64,000 nt of DNA, taken from Candidatus Binatia bacterium (lineage in GTDB: Bacteria; Desulfobacterota; Binatia; UBA1149; CAITLU01). The translations under genes were made by a program, and so were the position numbers. The notes beneath the pieces were generated by a model. It was given only the letters and a program-made list of their open reading frames with translations, ran no database searches and was not told where the DNA came from. Location of the stretch: the NCBI GenBank assembly GCA_036493895.1, contig DASXOZ010000022.1, forward strand, positions 1 through 64,000. Reading direction: 5' to 3'. Below, piece by piece: positions 24,652 through 33,641 of this stretch. Numbering within the stretch: position 1 is the first letter of the stretch; every line of letters begins with the position of its first letter.

Positions 24652-25308
24652 TCAGCCCTTCCTCTTGATCGACTCGATGATCACGTCGTCCTGGGGCCGG
24701 TCCGAGAAGACGCCGGGCTGCTTGTTGCCCTTGGGCGCATTGGCAATGGCATCGACGACGTCCATCCCCGACGTAACCTTGCCGAACACGCAGTAGCCGT
24801 AGAGCTGCGGCGTGTCGTTCTTGTAGTCGAGGAACGCGTTGTCGGCGTGGTTGATGAAGAACTGGGAAGTTGCCGAGTCGACCACCGCCGTGCGCGCCAT
24901 CGCAATGGTGCCGCGCGTGTTCTTGAGTCCGTTGTTCGCCTCGTTCTTGACGGGCGGACGCGTCGGCTTCTGCTGGCCGTCGGGCGTGAAGCCGCCCCCC
25001 TGGACCATGAAGTCCTTGATGACCCGGTGGAAGATCGTGCCGTCGTAGAAGCCGGCATCGACGTAGTCGAGGAAGTTCTTGACGGTGGCCGGCGCCTTGT
25101 CCGGATTGAGCTCGACCTCGACCGTGCCCTTGTTCGTCTTGATGACGACCATCGGGCCGGCGACGGCAGGCGGGGCGGCTTTGGGTGCCGCTCCGGTTCC
25201 GGCGCCTTTCGAGCATCCCGACAAAGGAGCGGCGGCAACGATGAGGACGGCCGCGGCAGCGACGAGGCGCGCGGCAAAACGCGAGGAAGCGGGGACGAAA
25301 GGGGTCAT
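24652..25308 (-). CDS. Lipoprotein cyclophilin-type peptidyl-prolyl cis-trans isomerase
   Basis: The protein has 218 residues from the ATG at 25308, with AGGAGA seven bases before it. A lipoprotein signal with lipobox PLSGC puts the acylated Cys at residue 32; a short Gly/Ala/Pro linker follows. The cyclophilin domain is about 50-215: [16 protein letters not shown] with the catalytic Arg, then [24 protein letters not shown] and [15 protein letters not shown]. It speeds proline isomerisation during folding of exported proteins, anchored to the inner or outer membrane facing the periplasm. It is the first gene of the leftward group with metF. The long upstream gap (272 bases) holds the divergent promoter region. 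Confidence 0.9.
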   Translation of the reverse strand: MTPFVPASSRFAARLVAAAAVLIVAAAPLSGCSKGAGTGAAPKAAPPAVAGPMVVIKTNKGTVEVELNPDKAPATVKNFLDYVDAGFYDGTIFHRVIKDFMVQGGGFTPDGQQKPTRPPVKNEANNGLKNTRGTIAMARTAVVDSATSQFFINHADNAFLDYKNDTPQLYGYCVFGKVTSGMDVVDAIANAPKGNKQPGVFSDRPQDDVIIESIKRKG

Positions 25309-25580
25309 CCGTGGTCTCCTGGGAGTGACTGGGGCCGCTACATTCGCGGGCGGCGCGCGACGGCGCGGCCTGCGACGCGACGAGTGGGACGCGAGGCTAC
25401 CACGCACGTCGCGGACGCGAAAGCGGCGAGCGGCTGCGAAGGGCTGCGCGCTCGCGAACACGCTGTCGCTGCGACCTCTGCGGCCGGCGGCGCGCGGCGT
25501 TGACACCGTCCGGTTGCGCCCGTACACGTCCGTTCGCCTCAGCGTTCCGCTGCGGTATCCATACGGCAGGAGACGGTTCG
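25309..25580. promoter_or_regulatory. Divergent intergenic region, no gene seen
   Basis: About 270 bases separate the cyclophilin gene (leftward) and the Mcd-like gene (rightward), so promoters for both must lie here. I see ribosome sites at both ends (AGGAGA for the left gene, AGGAGACGG for the right gene), but no convincing sigma-70 boxes, operator palindrome or coding potential. The region is very GC-rich with several Arg-coding frames that look spurious. Confidence 0.5.
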
Positions 25581-27245
25581 ATGACGCAGAGACTGGCGGC
25601 GCAGGTCACGGCGGGGGATGTGGCGACTCTGGTCGACGCGATCGACGAGGTCTCGCGCGAGGCGGTGCGTTCGGCGTCCGCGCGCACGGCCTCCGGAAAA
25701 GACATCGATTCGTGGCAGGTGCACTGCGAGCGCGTCGCCTACCTGGCAACCGAAGTTCTCGCCGCGCGCTCGATGCTCGACTACGCAAACGCCGCTGCCG
25801 CAAGCGGCACCGATGCTTCGCTCTTCGTGGACGAGGCCGCCGTTTACGCCGGCGAGGTCGCCGCGAAGCTGGCAGGCCAGCTCACGCTGGCGGGCGACGA
25901 CTATGCGCTGCCGGCCGGCGTCATCGACAAGACGGTAGGCTCGCCCGCGGTCTCACGCCTGATCCGCCTCGCGGCCTGCGAAGACCGCGTGCGCGCGATC
26001 GGCCGCGCGGTAGCCTCCCAGCGCGGCAGCAACAACGCGTGGATGCCCGAGGACGACGTCGTGATGGTGCGCGACTCGGTGCGCAGCTTCGCCCAGAAGG
26101 AAGTCGCTCCGCTGGCCGAGCGGATCCACCGTCACGACGAGCTCGTGCCCGACTCGCTGATCGGCGCGATGGCCGCGATGGGCTACTTCGGCATGTCGGC
26201 GCCGGAGGCCTACGGCGGGCTCGGGATGGGCAACCTCGCGATGATCGTGACGACGGAGGAATTGTCGCGCGTATCGCTGGCGGCTGCCGGATCGCTGATC
26301 ACGAGGCCCGAGATCCTGACGAAAGCCCTTCTCAAGGGCGGCACCGAAGAACAGAAGCGCAAGTGGCTGGCGCCGGTCAGTGCCGGCGAGCTGATGGTCG
26401 CGATCTCGGTCACCGAGCCCAACACCGGCTCCGACGTCGCGTCGGTCGCGTGCCGCGCCGAAGCGGCGGAGGTGGGCGGCAGGAAAGGCTACGTGATCAA
26501 CGGCCCCAAGGCCTGGTGCACGTTCGCCGGTCGCGCCAACGTGATCGCGCTGCTCGCCCGCACCGATGCCGATCCCAAGTCCGGTGCGCGCGGTCTGTCG
26601 CTGTTCATCGTCGAGAAGGATCCTTTCACGGGACACGAGTTCGAGATGAAGCAGCCGGGGGGCGGAGTGCTGCATGGCAAGGCCGACGCGACGCCCGGCT
26701 ACCGCGGCATGCACTCGTACACGCTCGCGTTCGAGAACTACTTCGTGCCGGCCGAGAACCTGATCGGCGAGGAGAAGGGACTGGGCAAGGGCTTCTACCT
26801 TCAGATGAACGGCTTCGCGGCCGGGCGCCTGCAGACGGCAGGTCGCGCGACCGGTCTTGCCCAGGCCGCGCTCGAAGCGGCAGCCGGCTACGCTGTGGAC
26901 CGCCGCCAGTTCGGCAGCAACCTCGTCGATTTCCAGCTCAGCCAGTACAAGCTCGGCCGCATGGCCACGCAGACCCAGGTCGCGCGCCAGATCAGCTACC
27001 GGGCCGGCCGTTCAATGGATGCCGACGAGACGATTTCGCTCGAGCCCGCGATGGCGAAGCTGCTCTCGTGCGACATCGCAGTGGCGGTCACGCAGGAAGG
27101 CCAGCTCCTGCACGGCGGGTGGGGTTATGCGGAGGAGTATCCGATCTCCCGCTACGTCGTCGATGCCACGGTGCTGCCGATCTTCGAAGGCGTAAAGCCG
27201 ATCCTGGAGCTCAAGGTCATCGCCCGGCAACTGCTCGGCGCCTGA
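25581..27245 (+). CDS. mcd: Long acyl-CoA dehydrogenase, (2S)-methylsuccinyl-CoA dehydrogenase-like
   Basis: The protein has 554 residues, with AGGAG before the ATG. The first 170 residues form a helical extension ([30 protein letters not shown]) not found in ordinary acyl-CoA dehydrogenases but characteristic of Mcd, about 550 residues. The dehydrogenase core follows: [87 protein letters not shown] and a catalytic Glu in [18 protein letters not shown]. Mcd oxidises methylsuccinyl-CoA to mesaconyl-CoA in the ethylmalonyl-CoA pathway. The CitE-like lyase nearby could act two steps later, but crotonyl-CoA carboxylase/reductase, mutase and hydratase genes are not in the window. The family call is good; the exact substrate is inferred. 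Confidence 0.8.
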   Translation: MTQRLAAQVTAGDVATLVDAIDEVSREAVRSASARTASGKDIDSWQVHCERVAYLATEVLAARSMLDYANAAAASGTDASLFVDEAAVYAGEVAAKLAGQLTLAGDDYALPAGVIDKTVGSPAVSRLIRLAACEDRVRAIGRAVASQRGSNNAWMPEDDVVMVRDSVRSFAQKEVAPLAERIHRHDELVPDSLIGAMAAMGYFGMSAPEAYGGLGMGNLAMIVTTEELSRVSLAAAGSLITRPEILTKALLKGGTEEQKRKWLAPVSAGELMVAISVTEPNTGSDVASVACRAEAAEVGGRKGYVINGPKAWCTFAGRANVIALLARTDADPKSGARGLSLFIVEKDPFTGHEFEMKQPGGGVLHGKADATPGYRGMHSYTLAFENYFVPAENLIGEEKGLGKGFYLQMNGFAAGRLQTAGRATGLAQAALEAAAGYAVDRRQFGSNLVDFQLSQYKLGRMATQTQVARQISYRAGRSMDADETISLEPAMAKLLSCDIAVAVTQEGQLLHGGWGYAEEYPISRYVVDATVLPIFEGVKPILELKVIARQLLGA

Positions 27246-27306
27246 CCTGTCGCAACGCCCGCTCCCGGGCTGGTCGCAAACTCCGGCCACCAATTTCCGC
27301 CGAATC

Positions 27307-27330
27307 GTACGGAATTGACCGCGGCCGTAC
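27307..27330. repeat. Inverted repeat after the Mcd-like gene
   Basis: GTACGG at 27307-27312 pairs with CCGTAC at 27325-27330 across a 12-base loop, 62 bases after the Mcd-like stop. It could be a weak terminator or an operator for the small gene that follows. The stem is short and no T run is present, so the assignment is tentative. Confidence 0.35.
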
Positions 27331-27455
27331 ACGACCGTCCGCTGTCGGCGCGGGCCCGATCGCAAAAATCCAGCCTTTTCAAACACTTTCTCTCTTTTCG
27401 TTGCCTGGCTTCGGGCTTGCTCCATGCCTGCCAGCAAACGCGGAGGAAGAGGAAG

Positions 27456-27821
27456 ATGAGGAAGGCGGCACAGCAGGCAGAACACGGTTTCCAGCAGTCG
27501 ACGGACCGCAGGCAGCGCTTCTCCAGGACGCGCCCGCGCTCGTTCTTCACGGCAGCAGGCTCGCTTGCCGAGGAAACCCAGGAACGGACCCCCGAGCGCG
27601 CGCTGATGCTGGCGGTGCTCGAAGACGCGGTGGCCTGCTACGCAGGCAAGCTCAAGGCTCCCCGCGAGAACCCGGCCATCCTGCGCCGCCAGGCGGCTCA
27701 CTGGCTGAGCTGCGAGGATTGGGACTCCCCATTTTCGTTCAATAACGTCTGCGAGGCCCTCGCGCTGGACCCGATGGCGCTGAGAGAGCGGATCCTGACG
27801 GACAGCGAAGACCGCATCTGA
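27456..27821 (+). CDS. Small conserved-looking hypothetical protein
   Basis: The protein has 121 residues from the ATG at 27456, chosen for the strong purine-rich ribosome site GGAGGAAGAGGAAG. A basic N-terminus (RKAAQQAEHGFQQSTDRRQRFSRTR) is followed by a helical domain: RALMLAVLEDAVACYAG, then EDWDSPFSFNNVCEALALDPMALRERI at the end. The block W-D-x-PFSFxNVCEALxLDPxxLR resembles short uncharacterised proteins of deltaproteobacteria-like genomes. It looks like a small DNA- or protein-binding module, but I cannot name it. It precedes the sensor/regulator pair and is separated from it by a hairpin. Confidence 0.65.
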   Translation: MRKAAQQAEHGFQQSTDRRQRFSRTRPRSFFTAAGSLAEETQERTPERALMLAVLEDAVACYAGKLKAPRENPAILRRQAAHWLSCEDWDSPFSFNNVCEALALDPMALRERILTDSEDRI

Positions 27822-27828
27822 GAAGAAA

Positions 27829-27845
27829 GGCCCTCGGCGAGGGCC
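27829..27845. terminator. Short GC hairpin after the small hypothetical gene
   Basis: GGCCCTC at 27829-27835 pairs perfectly with GAGGGCC at 27839-27845 around a 3-base loop, directly after the stop codon and preceded by an A-rich stretch (GAAGAAA). There is no downstream T run; a small palindrome GCAAATTTGC follows at 27856. A probable terminator or transcript end protector. Confidence 0.5.
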
Positions 27846-27988
27846 GTGCGGACTTGCAAATTTGCGCGAACGCGGGCTGTATGCGGCGCAGGCATGCAAG
27901 GTCCGGAGCTGGATCCGGAGTTGCAGGCCGGGCGGGGCGGCGGTCGGGGAGAGTCCCGCCACCCGCTGCCCGTGCGAGGTGCGCCGGA

Positions 27989-28606
27989 GTGTCCAGAGAC
28001 CTAGACGACCAGGATCGCGTCCTTTCCGAGGTCTCCCACGACCTCGCCAACTGCTTCCACCGGTCCTACTACCTCCTTGATCTCCTTCACGAGGTGATCC
28101 CCGCCGGGGATGACACCGTCGCGTCCACCGTCGGCCGCCTGCGAGGCACTCTCGAGGAAATCGAGGCGATGTCGCGCTCGGCGCTGGCGTTCGTCCGTCC
28201 GATCGAGCTTCGCCGCCTGCGGGTGCGCATGGACGATCTCGTCGCGAGCATGCGCCAGCACGTCGGCATCCGGCGCATCGAGATCTCCGGCGACTCGGGT
28301 GCGGGACGCTGCGAGGTCGACGTCGATCCCGCTCGAATCTCCGAGGCGCTGTCGCTGCTGTGCAAAGCCTCGATGCACGATGGAGCCGGCGGCCAGCCGC
28401 TGGTCGTCGAGTTGCTCGACGGCAATCCCGTTGCGCTGCGCATCCATCGCGATGCCGGCCTGGACGATCCGGCGCGCCGCGACCTGCCGATGGCACTGAC
28501 CGCGCGCATTGCCCACCTTCACGGTGGCGACCTCGACATCCAGGACGGCGAAGCATCGTCGCTGACGTTGAAGCTGCCGCTGGCAGCAGGGGAGGCCGGA
28601 CGATGA
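27989..28606 (+). CDS. Degenerate soluble histidine-kinase-like protein
   Basis: The protein has about 205 residues from a GTG at 27989; the real start could be further up. The first helix resembles a dimerisation/phosphoacceptor helix (SEVSHDLANCFHRSYYLLDLL, with a His at the HDL position). The rest is laid out like a small HATPase domain (ISEALSLLCKASMHDG, then RIAHLHGGDLDIQDG). The N-box Asn appears replaced (LCKASMHD), the G1 box is DAGLD instead of DxGxG, and no G2 box is visible, so ATP binding is doubtful. There is no membrane segment or sensor domain. The stop overlaps the regulator start (ATGA), so it is the partner of that response regulator, perhaps as a phosphatase or adaptor. Confidence 0.65.
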   Translation: MSRDLDDQDRVLSEVSHDLANCFHRSYYLLDLLHEVIPAGDDTVASTVGRLRGTLEEIEAMSRSALAFVRPIELRRLRVRMDDLVASMRQHVGIRRIEISGDSGAGRCEVDVDPARISEALSLLCKASMHDGAGGQPLVVELLDGNPVALRIHRDAGLDDPARRDLPMALTARIAHLHGGDLDIQDGEASSLTLKLPLAAGEAGR

Positions 28607-30009
28607 CACAGCGCATCCTGGTCGTCGACGACGATCCGCTGATCTGCCGCCAACTCGAGGACCTGTTCCGCGAGAGGCACTACGAGGTGGACAGCGCAGA
28701 AGGCGCCAACGAGGCGCTGACGCTGCTCGAGCAGTTCGACTACGCACTCGGCGTCGTCGACCTGAAGATCCCCGGCACCGACGGTCTGAGCCTGACCAAG
28801 CAGATCCACGAGCGCTGGAGCGACTTCGGCGTCATCATCATCACCGGTTACGCATCCATCAAGGGCGCCGTCGAGGCGATCCGCCAGGGCGCCAACGACT
28901 ACATCACCAAGCCGTTCGAGCGCGAGGAGATCATCCTTGCGACCGAGAAAATCCTCGAGAAACGCCGCCTCCTCGACGAGATCAGCTACCTGAGGAGCCA
29001 GCTTTCCGAGCGCTACTCGTTCGCGAACATGGTCAGCCGCAACCCGGCGATGCACGAGATCTTCCGCACCATCGAGGCGTTGTCGCAGAACGACGCGACG
29101 GTGCTGATCACCGGCGAGTCCGGCACCGGGAAAGAGCTCGCTGCGCGCGCGGTGCATTTCCAGGGGCGGCGCAAGAGCGGCCGCTTCGTCGCGATCAACT
29201 GCGCGGCCTTTCCCGACACGCTGCTGGAGACCGAGCTGTTCGGCCACGAGCGCGGCGCGTTCACCGGCGCCGTGCAGGACCGCGTCGGCAAGATCGAGCT
29301 GGCCAGCGGCGGCACGCTGTTCCTCGACGAGATCGAGAGCATCTCGCTGCCGATGCAGCTCAAGCTGCTGCGCGTGCTCGAGCAGCGCGAGGTCGAGAAG
29401 CTCGGCGGCAACCGGCTGATCAAGGTCAACATCCGCGTCATCGCAGCGACCAACCGCGACCTCGAGCAGATGATCGCGCGCGGCGAGATGCGCGAGGACT
29501 TCTTTTACCGCGTCAACGTCGTGCCGATCGTCATCCCGCCTCTTCGCGACCGGCTCGAGGACATCCCGCTGCTCGTCACGGAGATGCTCAAGAACAACCC
29601 GCACGCGCGCGAGCGCGGCGGCATGCGGGTCTCGAACAAGGCCCTGCAGGTGATGATGTCGTACCACTGGCCGGGCAACGTCCGCGAGCTCGGCAACGTG
29701 CTCGAGCGTGCCATCCTCAAGGCCGCCGGCCCGCTGATCAAGGACGTGGACCTTCCCGGCGGCAGCGGCACGCCGACCAGCACGCCGGGCTCGGGCCGGG
29801 CGCGCGATTACGAGCTGCCGCTTCGCGAATTCCTCAAGCGGGCGGAAAAGGACTACCTGGCCTCGGTGCTGAGGCGGGCGCGCGGCGGCATCTCGTCGAC
29901 GTCCAAGCACGCGATGGTCGACGCCGCGACCCTGCACCGCAAGATGAAGCAGCACGGCCTGAAGCGGGAAGACTTCCGCAGGCCCCGCGAGCCCCAGTCC
30001 GGAAGCTGA
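28603..30009 (+). CDS. NtrC-family sigma-54-dependent response regulator
   Basis: The protein has 468 residues. The receiver domain is 1-120 with acidic VVDDDP, phosphoacceptor Asp53 in VVDLKIPG, and Lys in ITKPFE. The AAA+ domain is about 140-380 with Walker A GESGTGKE (Lys177), the sigma-54 contact loop GAFTGA at 218-223, [10 protein letters not shown] and the arginine-finger region. A Fis-type helix-turn-helix lies at the end ([15 protein letters not shown]...[11 protein letters not shown]). It activates transcription by the sigma-54 polymerase at -24/-12 promoters. It is coupled by ATGA overlap to the kinase-like gene and lies just before the polysaccharide locus, which it could control. 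I found no convincing -24/-12 box there. Confidence 0.95.
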   Translation: MTQRILVVDDDPLICRQLEDLFRERHYEVDSAEGANEALTLLEQFDYALGVVDLKIPGTDGLSLTKQIHERWSDFGVIIITGYASIKGAVEAIRQGANDYITKPFEREEIILATEKILEKRRLLDEISYLRSQLSERYSFANMVSRNPAMHEIFRTIEALSQNDATVLITGESGTGKELAARAVHFQGRRKSGRFVAINCAAFPDTLLETELFGHERGAFTGAVQDRVGKIELASGGTLFLDEIESISLPMQLKLLRVLEQREVEKLGGNRLIKVNIRVIAATNRDLEQMIARGEMREDFFYRVNVVPIVIPPLRDRLEDIPLLVTEMLKNNPHARERGGMRVSNKALQVMMSYHWPGNVRELGNVLERAILKAAGPLIKDVDLPGGSGTPTSTPGSGRARDYELPLREFLKRAEKDYLASVLRRARGGISSTSKHAMVDAATLHRKMKQHGLKREDFRRPREPQSGS

Positions 30010-30146
30010 CGGCAGGCGCGGCTTCGCAGGCCGGGGATTGCGAAAAAGCCGGACAGGGACGGGCAGGGACAGGTTGGGTAGGACGCCCCCTCGTGAGATA
30101 AAGGGTGAGGAGCAGCAGGCCCGCGACGAGCCTGCAGGGCACAGCG

Positions 30147-32339
30147 ATGTACGCGCATTTCTACCACCTCTCGGAAAATCCGTTCAACCTGACGCCGGAT
30201 CCGAAGTTCCACTACATCAACGAGTCGACGCGCGAGGCGCTGGCCGCCGTTCTTTACGGCATCAAGTCGCGCAAGGGCTTCCTCACGCTGATCGGCGAGG
30301 CAGGTACCGGCAAGACCACGCTGCTTCGGCGCATCGTCGACGAGATCGAAGGCGAGACTCGGATCGTATTCGTCTTCAATCCGGGCGTCAGCTTCGACGA
30401 GCTCCTCGAATACCTGTGCATGGAGCTCGGCATCCGCACCGATCCGGCCGGGCGCCTGCAGCTGATCGAGCGGCTCAACCATTTCCTGCTCGCCCAGCTC
30501 ACCGAAGGCCGTAACGTCGTCGTCATCATCGACGAGGCGCAGACCCTCGAGGACGACGTGCTCGAAGAGCTGCGCCTGCTGTCGAACCTGGAGACGTCGA
30601 AGGAAAAGATCCTGCAGATCGTGCTGTCCGGGCAGCCCGAGCTCGAGGACAAGCTGCGAAGGCCGAACTTGAGGCAGCTTCGCCAGAGAATCGGCGTGCG
30701 CGCGACGCTCAAGCCGATGCGCAGCGACGAGATCCGCGCCTACGTCGAGACGCGCCTGCGAAGCGCGGGCAGCCAGAAGGCCGAGCTGTTCACGGCCTCC
30801 GCGCTGCACCGCTGCTGGCAGGCCTCCCAGGGAATTCCGCGCGTCATCAACGTCATCTGCGACAACGCGATGATGATCGCGTTCGCCGAAGGCAGCGATC
30901 GCATCACGACGACCGTCATGAATGCCGCGATCCGCGACCTGGACGGACTCAATCCGACCGAAAGCTGGCTCGGCCGGGCGCGCTCGATGATCGCGCTTCC
31001 GGCGGTGCGGTACGGCGTCGCGGCGACGGCCGTCGTGGCCGCGGCGTTCCTGCTCGGCCGCGGGCTGACGATGTCCGGAGACGAAGGCGCGCCGGTGCGC
31101 GTCGCGTCGCAGCAGGCGCCGCCCGCACCGAATGCATCGTCGCCGCCGTCGGCACCGGCGCCGGCCAGGCCTCAGGTTACCGCGCCGGCGACGCCTCCTG
31201 CACCGGCGGCTCCCGCGCCCGCTGCTCACGAGACGCCTGTGCAGACAGCCGTGGCTCCTTCGCCGCCGCTGCCACCATCAGCGGCACCGGCGCCGGCGGC
31301 GATGCAGGCGCCGGCCGTTCCGGCTCCTTCATCGTGGCCTCCTGCCGACCAGGCGACCGATCCCGCGCCAGCCGGTATGCCGCCGGCCGTCGGCGCTCCG
31401 GCCGAAGGCTCCCGGGAGCCGATCCGCGAGGCTGCGGCTCCCACACCTCCGGCCAACTCTGCCGCCGCGACCGCCGGGCAGGCCTCCGGAGCGGCCGGCC
31501 ACCTCGATCTCAGCACCGATTCGATCAAGCGGCGGGCCGAGGAAATGGCGAGGTCGACCGCGGCCAAGCTCTACGGCTCAGCGCCGGCGGCGCCTGGCGA
31601 TGCCGAGTCGGATGAAACTGCCGCCGTGACGCCGAGCCCGCGCCGGCCGGTCGCCGAGAAACAAGCAGGCCGCGGCGGTTCGCACGTCGACGCCTACCAG
31701 CCGTACGAGCGCGACGACGAACGGCCGCGAGCCGATGCCGAGGCCATGGCCGCCGAAGCGATGCGTCATCCCGAAGCTGCGGTCCAGTCACCGCCTTCGC
31801 CCAGGCTCGCGGCCTCCGCACCGCCGTCGATGGCCGCGCCTCCGAGCGGCCTGGCGGCAGGACTGGAATCGCTTGCCTCGATCTCCGGATCTGCGGGCAA
31901 GCCGGCGAAATCCGGGGATATTCCGGTCGTCGGCCGGCGAGTGCACGTGGCCCGCGGCGATACGGTCTGGGCGATCGCGATGCAGTATTACGGCAGCGTC
32001 GACCAGTCGGTGCTCGCCGAAATCTTCCGGCACAACCCAGGCATCCGCAATGCCCACCAGCTTCCGGTCGGGACCGAGGTCTTCGTGCCGTTCCTCAAGC
32101 CCGAGCACATGATCGATCCGGTCCAGGGCGGCGGCTATCGCGTGCTGGTTGCCGAGAGCGCCGAGCCGGCGGAAATTGCCAAGGCATCGTCCTGGGCGGC
32201 CTCGAGGCTTCCCGGCCGGCCCCTGCAAACGCTGAGCAAGGGCAAGGACAACCCCGTCCACATGGTCTACGCCACCGGCTTTTCGGGCAGGGAGGCGGCA
32301 CTTGCCGCCGCACGCCAGCTGCTGCCCGCCACGCCCTGA
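30147..32339 (+). CDS. ExeA/GspA-like AAA ATPase with membrane helix, Pro/Ala linker and LysM domain
   Basis: The protein has 730 residues from MYAHFYHLSENPFNLTPDP, the hallmark ExeA N-terminus. The ATPase is 1-270 with Walker A GEAGTGKTTLLRR (Lys56) and Walker B VVIIDEAQTL. One membrane helix lies at about 288-310. A long Pro/Ala-rich linker (about 320-470) can span the periplasm, followed by a charged region. A LysM domain lies at about 598-650 (HVARGDTVWAIAMQYYGS) and a SPOR-like end at 665-730. The layout (cytosolic ATPase, periplasmic peptidoglycan-binding end) fits ATPases next to exopolysaccharide export loci. It starts the rightward 34-kb stretch. Confidence 0.85.
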   Translation: MYAHFYHLSENPFNLTPDPKFHYINESTREALAAVLYGIKSRKGFLTLIGEAGTGKTTLLRRIVDEIEGETRIVFVFNPGVSFDELLEYLCMELGIRTDPAGRLQLIERLNHFLLAQLTEGRNVVVIIDEAQTLEDDVLEELRLLSNLETSKEKILQIVLSGQPELEDKLRRPNLRQLRQRIGVRATLKPMRSDEIRAYVETRLRSAGSQKAELFTASALHRCWQASQGIPRVINVICDNAMMIAFAEGSDRITTTVMNAAIRDLDGLNPTESWLGRARSMIALPAVRYGVAATAVVAAAFLLGRGLTMSGDEGAPVRVASQQAPPAPNASSPPSAPAPARPQVTAPATPPAPAAPAPAAHETPVQTAVAPSPPLPPSAAPAPAAMQAPAVPAPSSWPPADQATDPAPAGMPPAVGAPAEGSREPIREAAAPTPPANSAAATAGQASGAAGHLDLSTDSIKRRAEEMARSTAAKLYGSAPAAPGDAESDETAAVTPSPRRPVAEKQAGRGGSHVDAYQPYERDDERPRADAEAMAAEAMRHPEAAVQSPPSPRLAASAPPSMAAPPSGLAAGLESLASISGSAGKPAKSGDIPVVGRRVHVARGDTVWAIAMQYYGSVDQSVLAEIFRHNPGIRNAHQLPVGTEVFVPFLKPEHMIDPVQGGGYRVLVAESAEPAEIAKASSWAASRLPGRPLQTLSKGKDNPVHMVYATGFSGREAALAAARQLLPATP

Positions 32340-32897
32340 ACAATCCTCACGATTGATGAACGTTTCTTGTGTCTTGTTGGGCCCTCTGCCGACAGGTAGT
32401 CTGCCGGGAACCGATGCGACGATGCCGACCGAATGGTCACGGTCGGCCAGGGGTTCGACGGCTCGCCGTGCAAAGCTGGCCGCGCGGCGCGTCGGGCCGG
32501 ATTCAGGCTCTGCGCGTTGCATCGTAAACACACGGTTTGCTCCGCGGATTTCTTGTAAGTTTACTTAGTATGCTCTATTCCTCAGAGCCCGGGTCGAGAT
32601 TGGCGAATTGCATCTTCGGGAAGGATGCGTCGGCCGCATCGCCGGGGAGTCGATCGGGTCGGCTCGAGGGATGGCGGGGGTTTTCCGTGCGGGGACGAAC
32701 ATACGCCGGCGGCGTCGGGCTTGGAGGACGGTCCGTTTGCGGTTGGTGTTGAGATTCTCCGTGGCGTCACTGCAAAAATTTCGTGGCTGGAGGGAATGCT
32801 GCGCCGGGACTACGGTCCGGGCGCTTCGTCCTGCGAGGCCGGATCGAATGTCGCGACTTGTGATGGCCGTGCGATCGGGAAAGGGCGGACAGGGTTC
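32340..32897 (+). promoter_or_regulatory. Long intergenic leader before the polysaccharide export genes
   Basis: These 558 bases show no convincing coding sequence. Around 32521-32580 lies an AT-rich island unusual for this genome, containing TTGTAA at 32553 and TATTCC at 32576 with a 17-base spacer: a weak sigma-70-like candidate, which would give a leader of about 310 bases. A TGGC...TTGC pair at 32602-32612 is too closely spaced for sigma-54. A 7-bp inverted repeat is present at 32424-32447. This is probably the main promoter and untranslated leader for the export operon. Confidence 0.45.
32424..32447. repeat. Inverted repeat in the leader of the export operon
   Basis: GCCGACC at 32424-32430 and GGTCGGC at 32441-32447 form perfect arms around a 10-base spacer. 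It lies 85 bases after the ATPase stop and about 100 bases before the AT-rich island. It could be a terminator stem for the ATPase gene or a regulator site. Confidence 0.4.
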
Positions 32898-33620
32898 ATG
32901 AAAGCACGACACCTCATGATCGCCCTTCCGGCCGCGCTTCTGTGGACCGGCTGCTTCCAGAATCCGTCGATTGCGCCTCCGACCCAGGACATCAAGCCGA
33001 TTGCTGCGGCGATGGGTGCGGTGCAGGACAACACGACGTCGCCGATCTACCGGCTGCAACCCGGTGACCGCGTCGACATCCACTCGCAGTTTCACGACGC
33101 GCTCACCGGCGAAGGGACGATCGGTCCCGACGGCCGCCTCGCGGTGCCGGCGCTCGGCCAGTTCCAGGCGGTAGGCCTGACGGCGGACGAGTTGGCGTCG
33201 GAGATCACCCGGCGCGCCTCGCTCACCTTCCGCGATCCCTCGATCACCGTCGGCGTGAAGGAATTCACGACGTTCCACGCCTACATCGGCGGCGAGGTGA
33301 AAAAGCCCGGCTACGTGATCATCAAGCCGGGAATGACCACGCTGCGGGCCGTCATGGAAAGGGGAGGATTCTCCTACAACGCGCGCCTGGACAGCGTGCT
33401 TCACATCGCGTGGAACGCACAGGGCGGTTATTCCGCCAAGCGCCTCGATCTTCGCCACGTGCTCGAGACCGGCGACACCACCCAGGATCTCGTCATTGGC
33501 CCGAACGACGTCATCTACGTGCCGACGACGTGGATCGCCAATGCCGACATCTGGGTTCGTCAATGGATCATCGACCTGATCCCGATTCGCGAGCCGACCA
33601 CGCGTCTGACGGATTTCTGA
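32898..33620 (+). CDS. Polysaccharide export outer-membrane lipoprotein, Wza-like
   Basis: The protein has 240 residues. A lipoprotein signal ends in LLWTGC, with the acylated Cys at residue 19. A polysaccharide-export (Poly_export) domain follows at about 50-125 (IYRLQPGDRVDIHSQF, GTIGPDGRLAVPALGQF, EITRRASLTFRDPSITVGV), then a SLBB-type domain at about 130-215 (AYIGGEVKKPGYVIIKPGMT, VMERGGFSY, LVIGPNDVIYVP). It is shorter than E. coli Wza (about 380), as is common in XrtA- or PEP-CTERM-type and gliding-bacteria loci. It forms or contributes to the outer-membrane channel. It is the first gene of the export trio with the Wzz-like and kinase-like genes. Confidence 0.9.
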   Translation: MKARHLMIALPAALLWTGCFQNPSIAPPTQDIKPIAAAMGAVQDNTTSPIYRLQPGDRVDIHSQFHDALTGEGTIGPDGRLAVPALGQFQAVGLTADELASEITRRASLTFRDPSITVGVKEFTTFHAYIGGEVKKPGYVIIKPGMTTLRAVMERGGFSYNARLDSVLHIAWNAQGGYSAKRLDLRHVLETGDTTQDLVIGPNDVIYVPTTWIANADIWVRQWIIDLIPIREPTTRLTDF

Positions 33621-33641
33621 GAGAGAGCGGAAAACTTCTCG

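Noticed and set aside
27891..27988. Possible riboswitch or small RNA in the GC-rich leader before the kinase-like gene
   Set aside because: I compared it by eye with the consensus cores of cobalamin, TPP, glycine and c-di-GMP riboswitches and RNase P; short stems are present but no conserved core matches.
32602..32612. TGGC...TTGC pair as a sigma-54 promoter for the export operon
   Set aside because: Only three bases separate the two blocks; a working -24/-12 promoter needs about seven.
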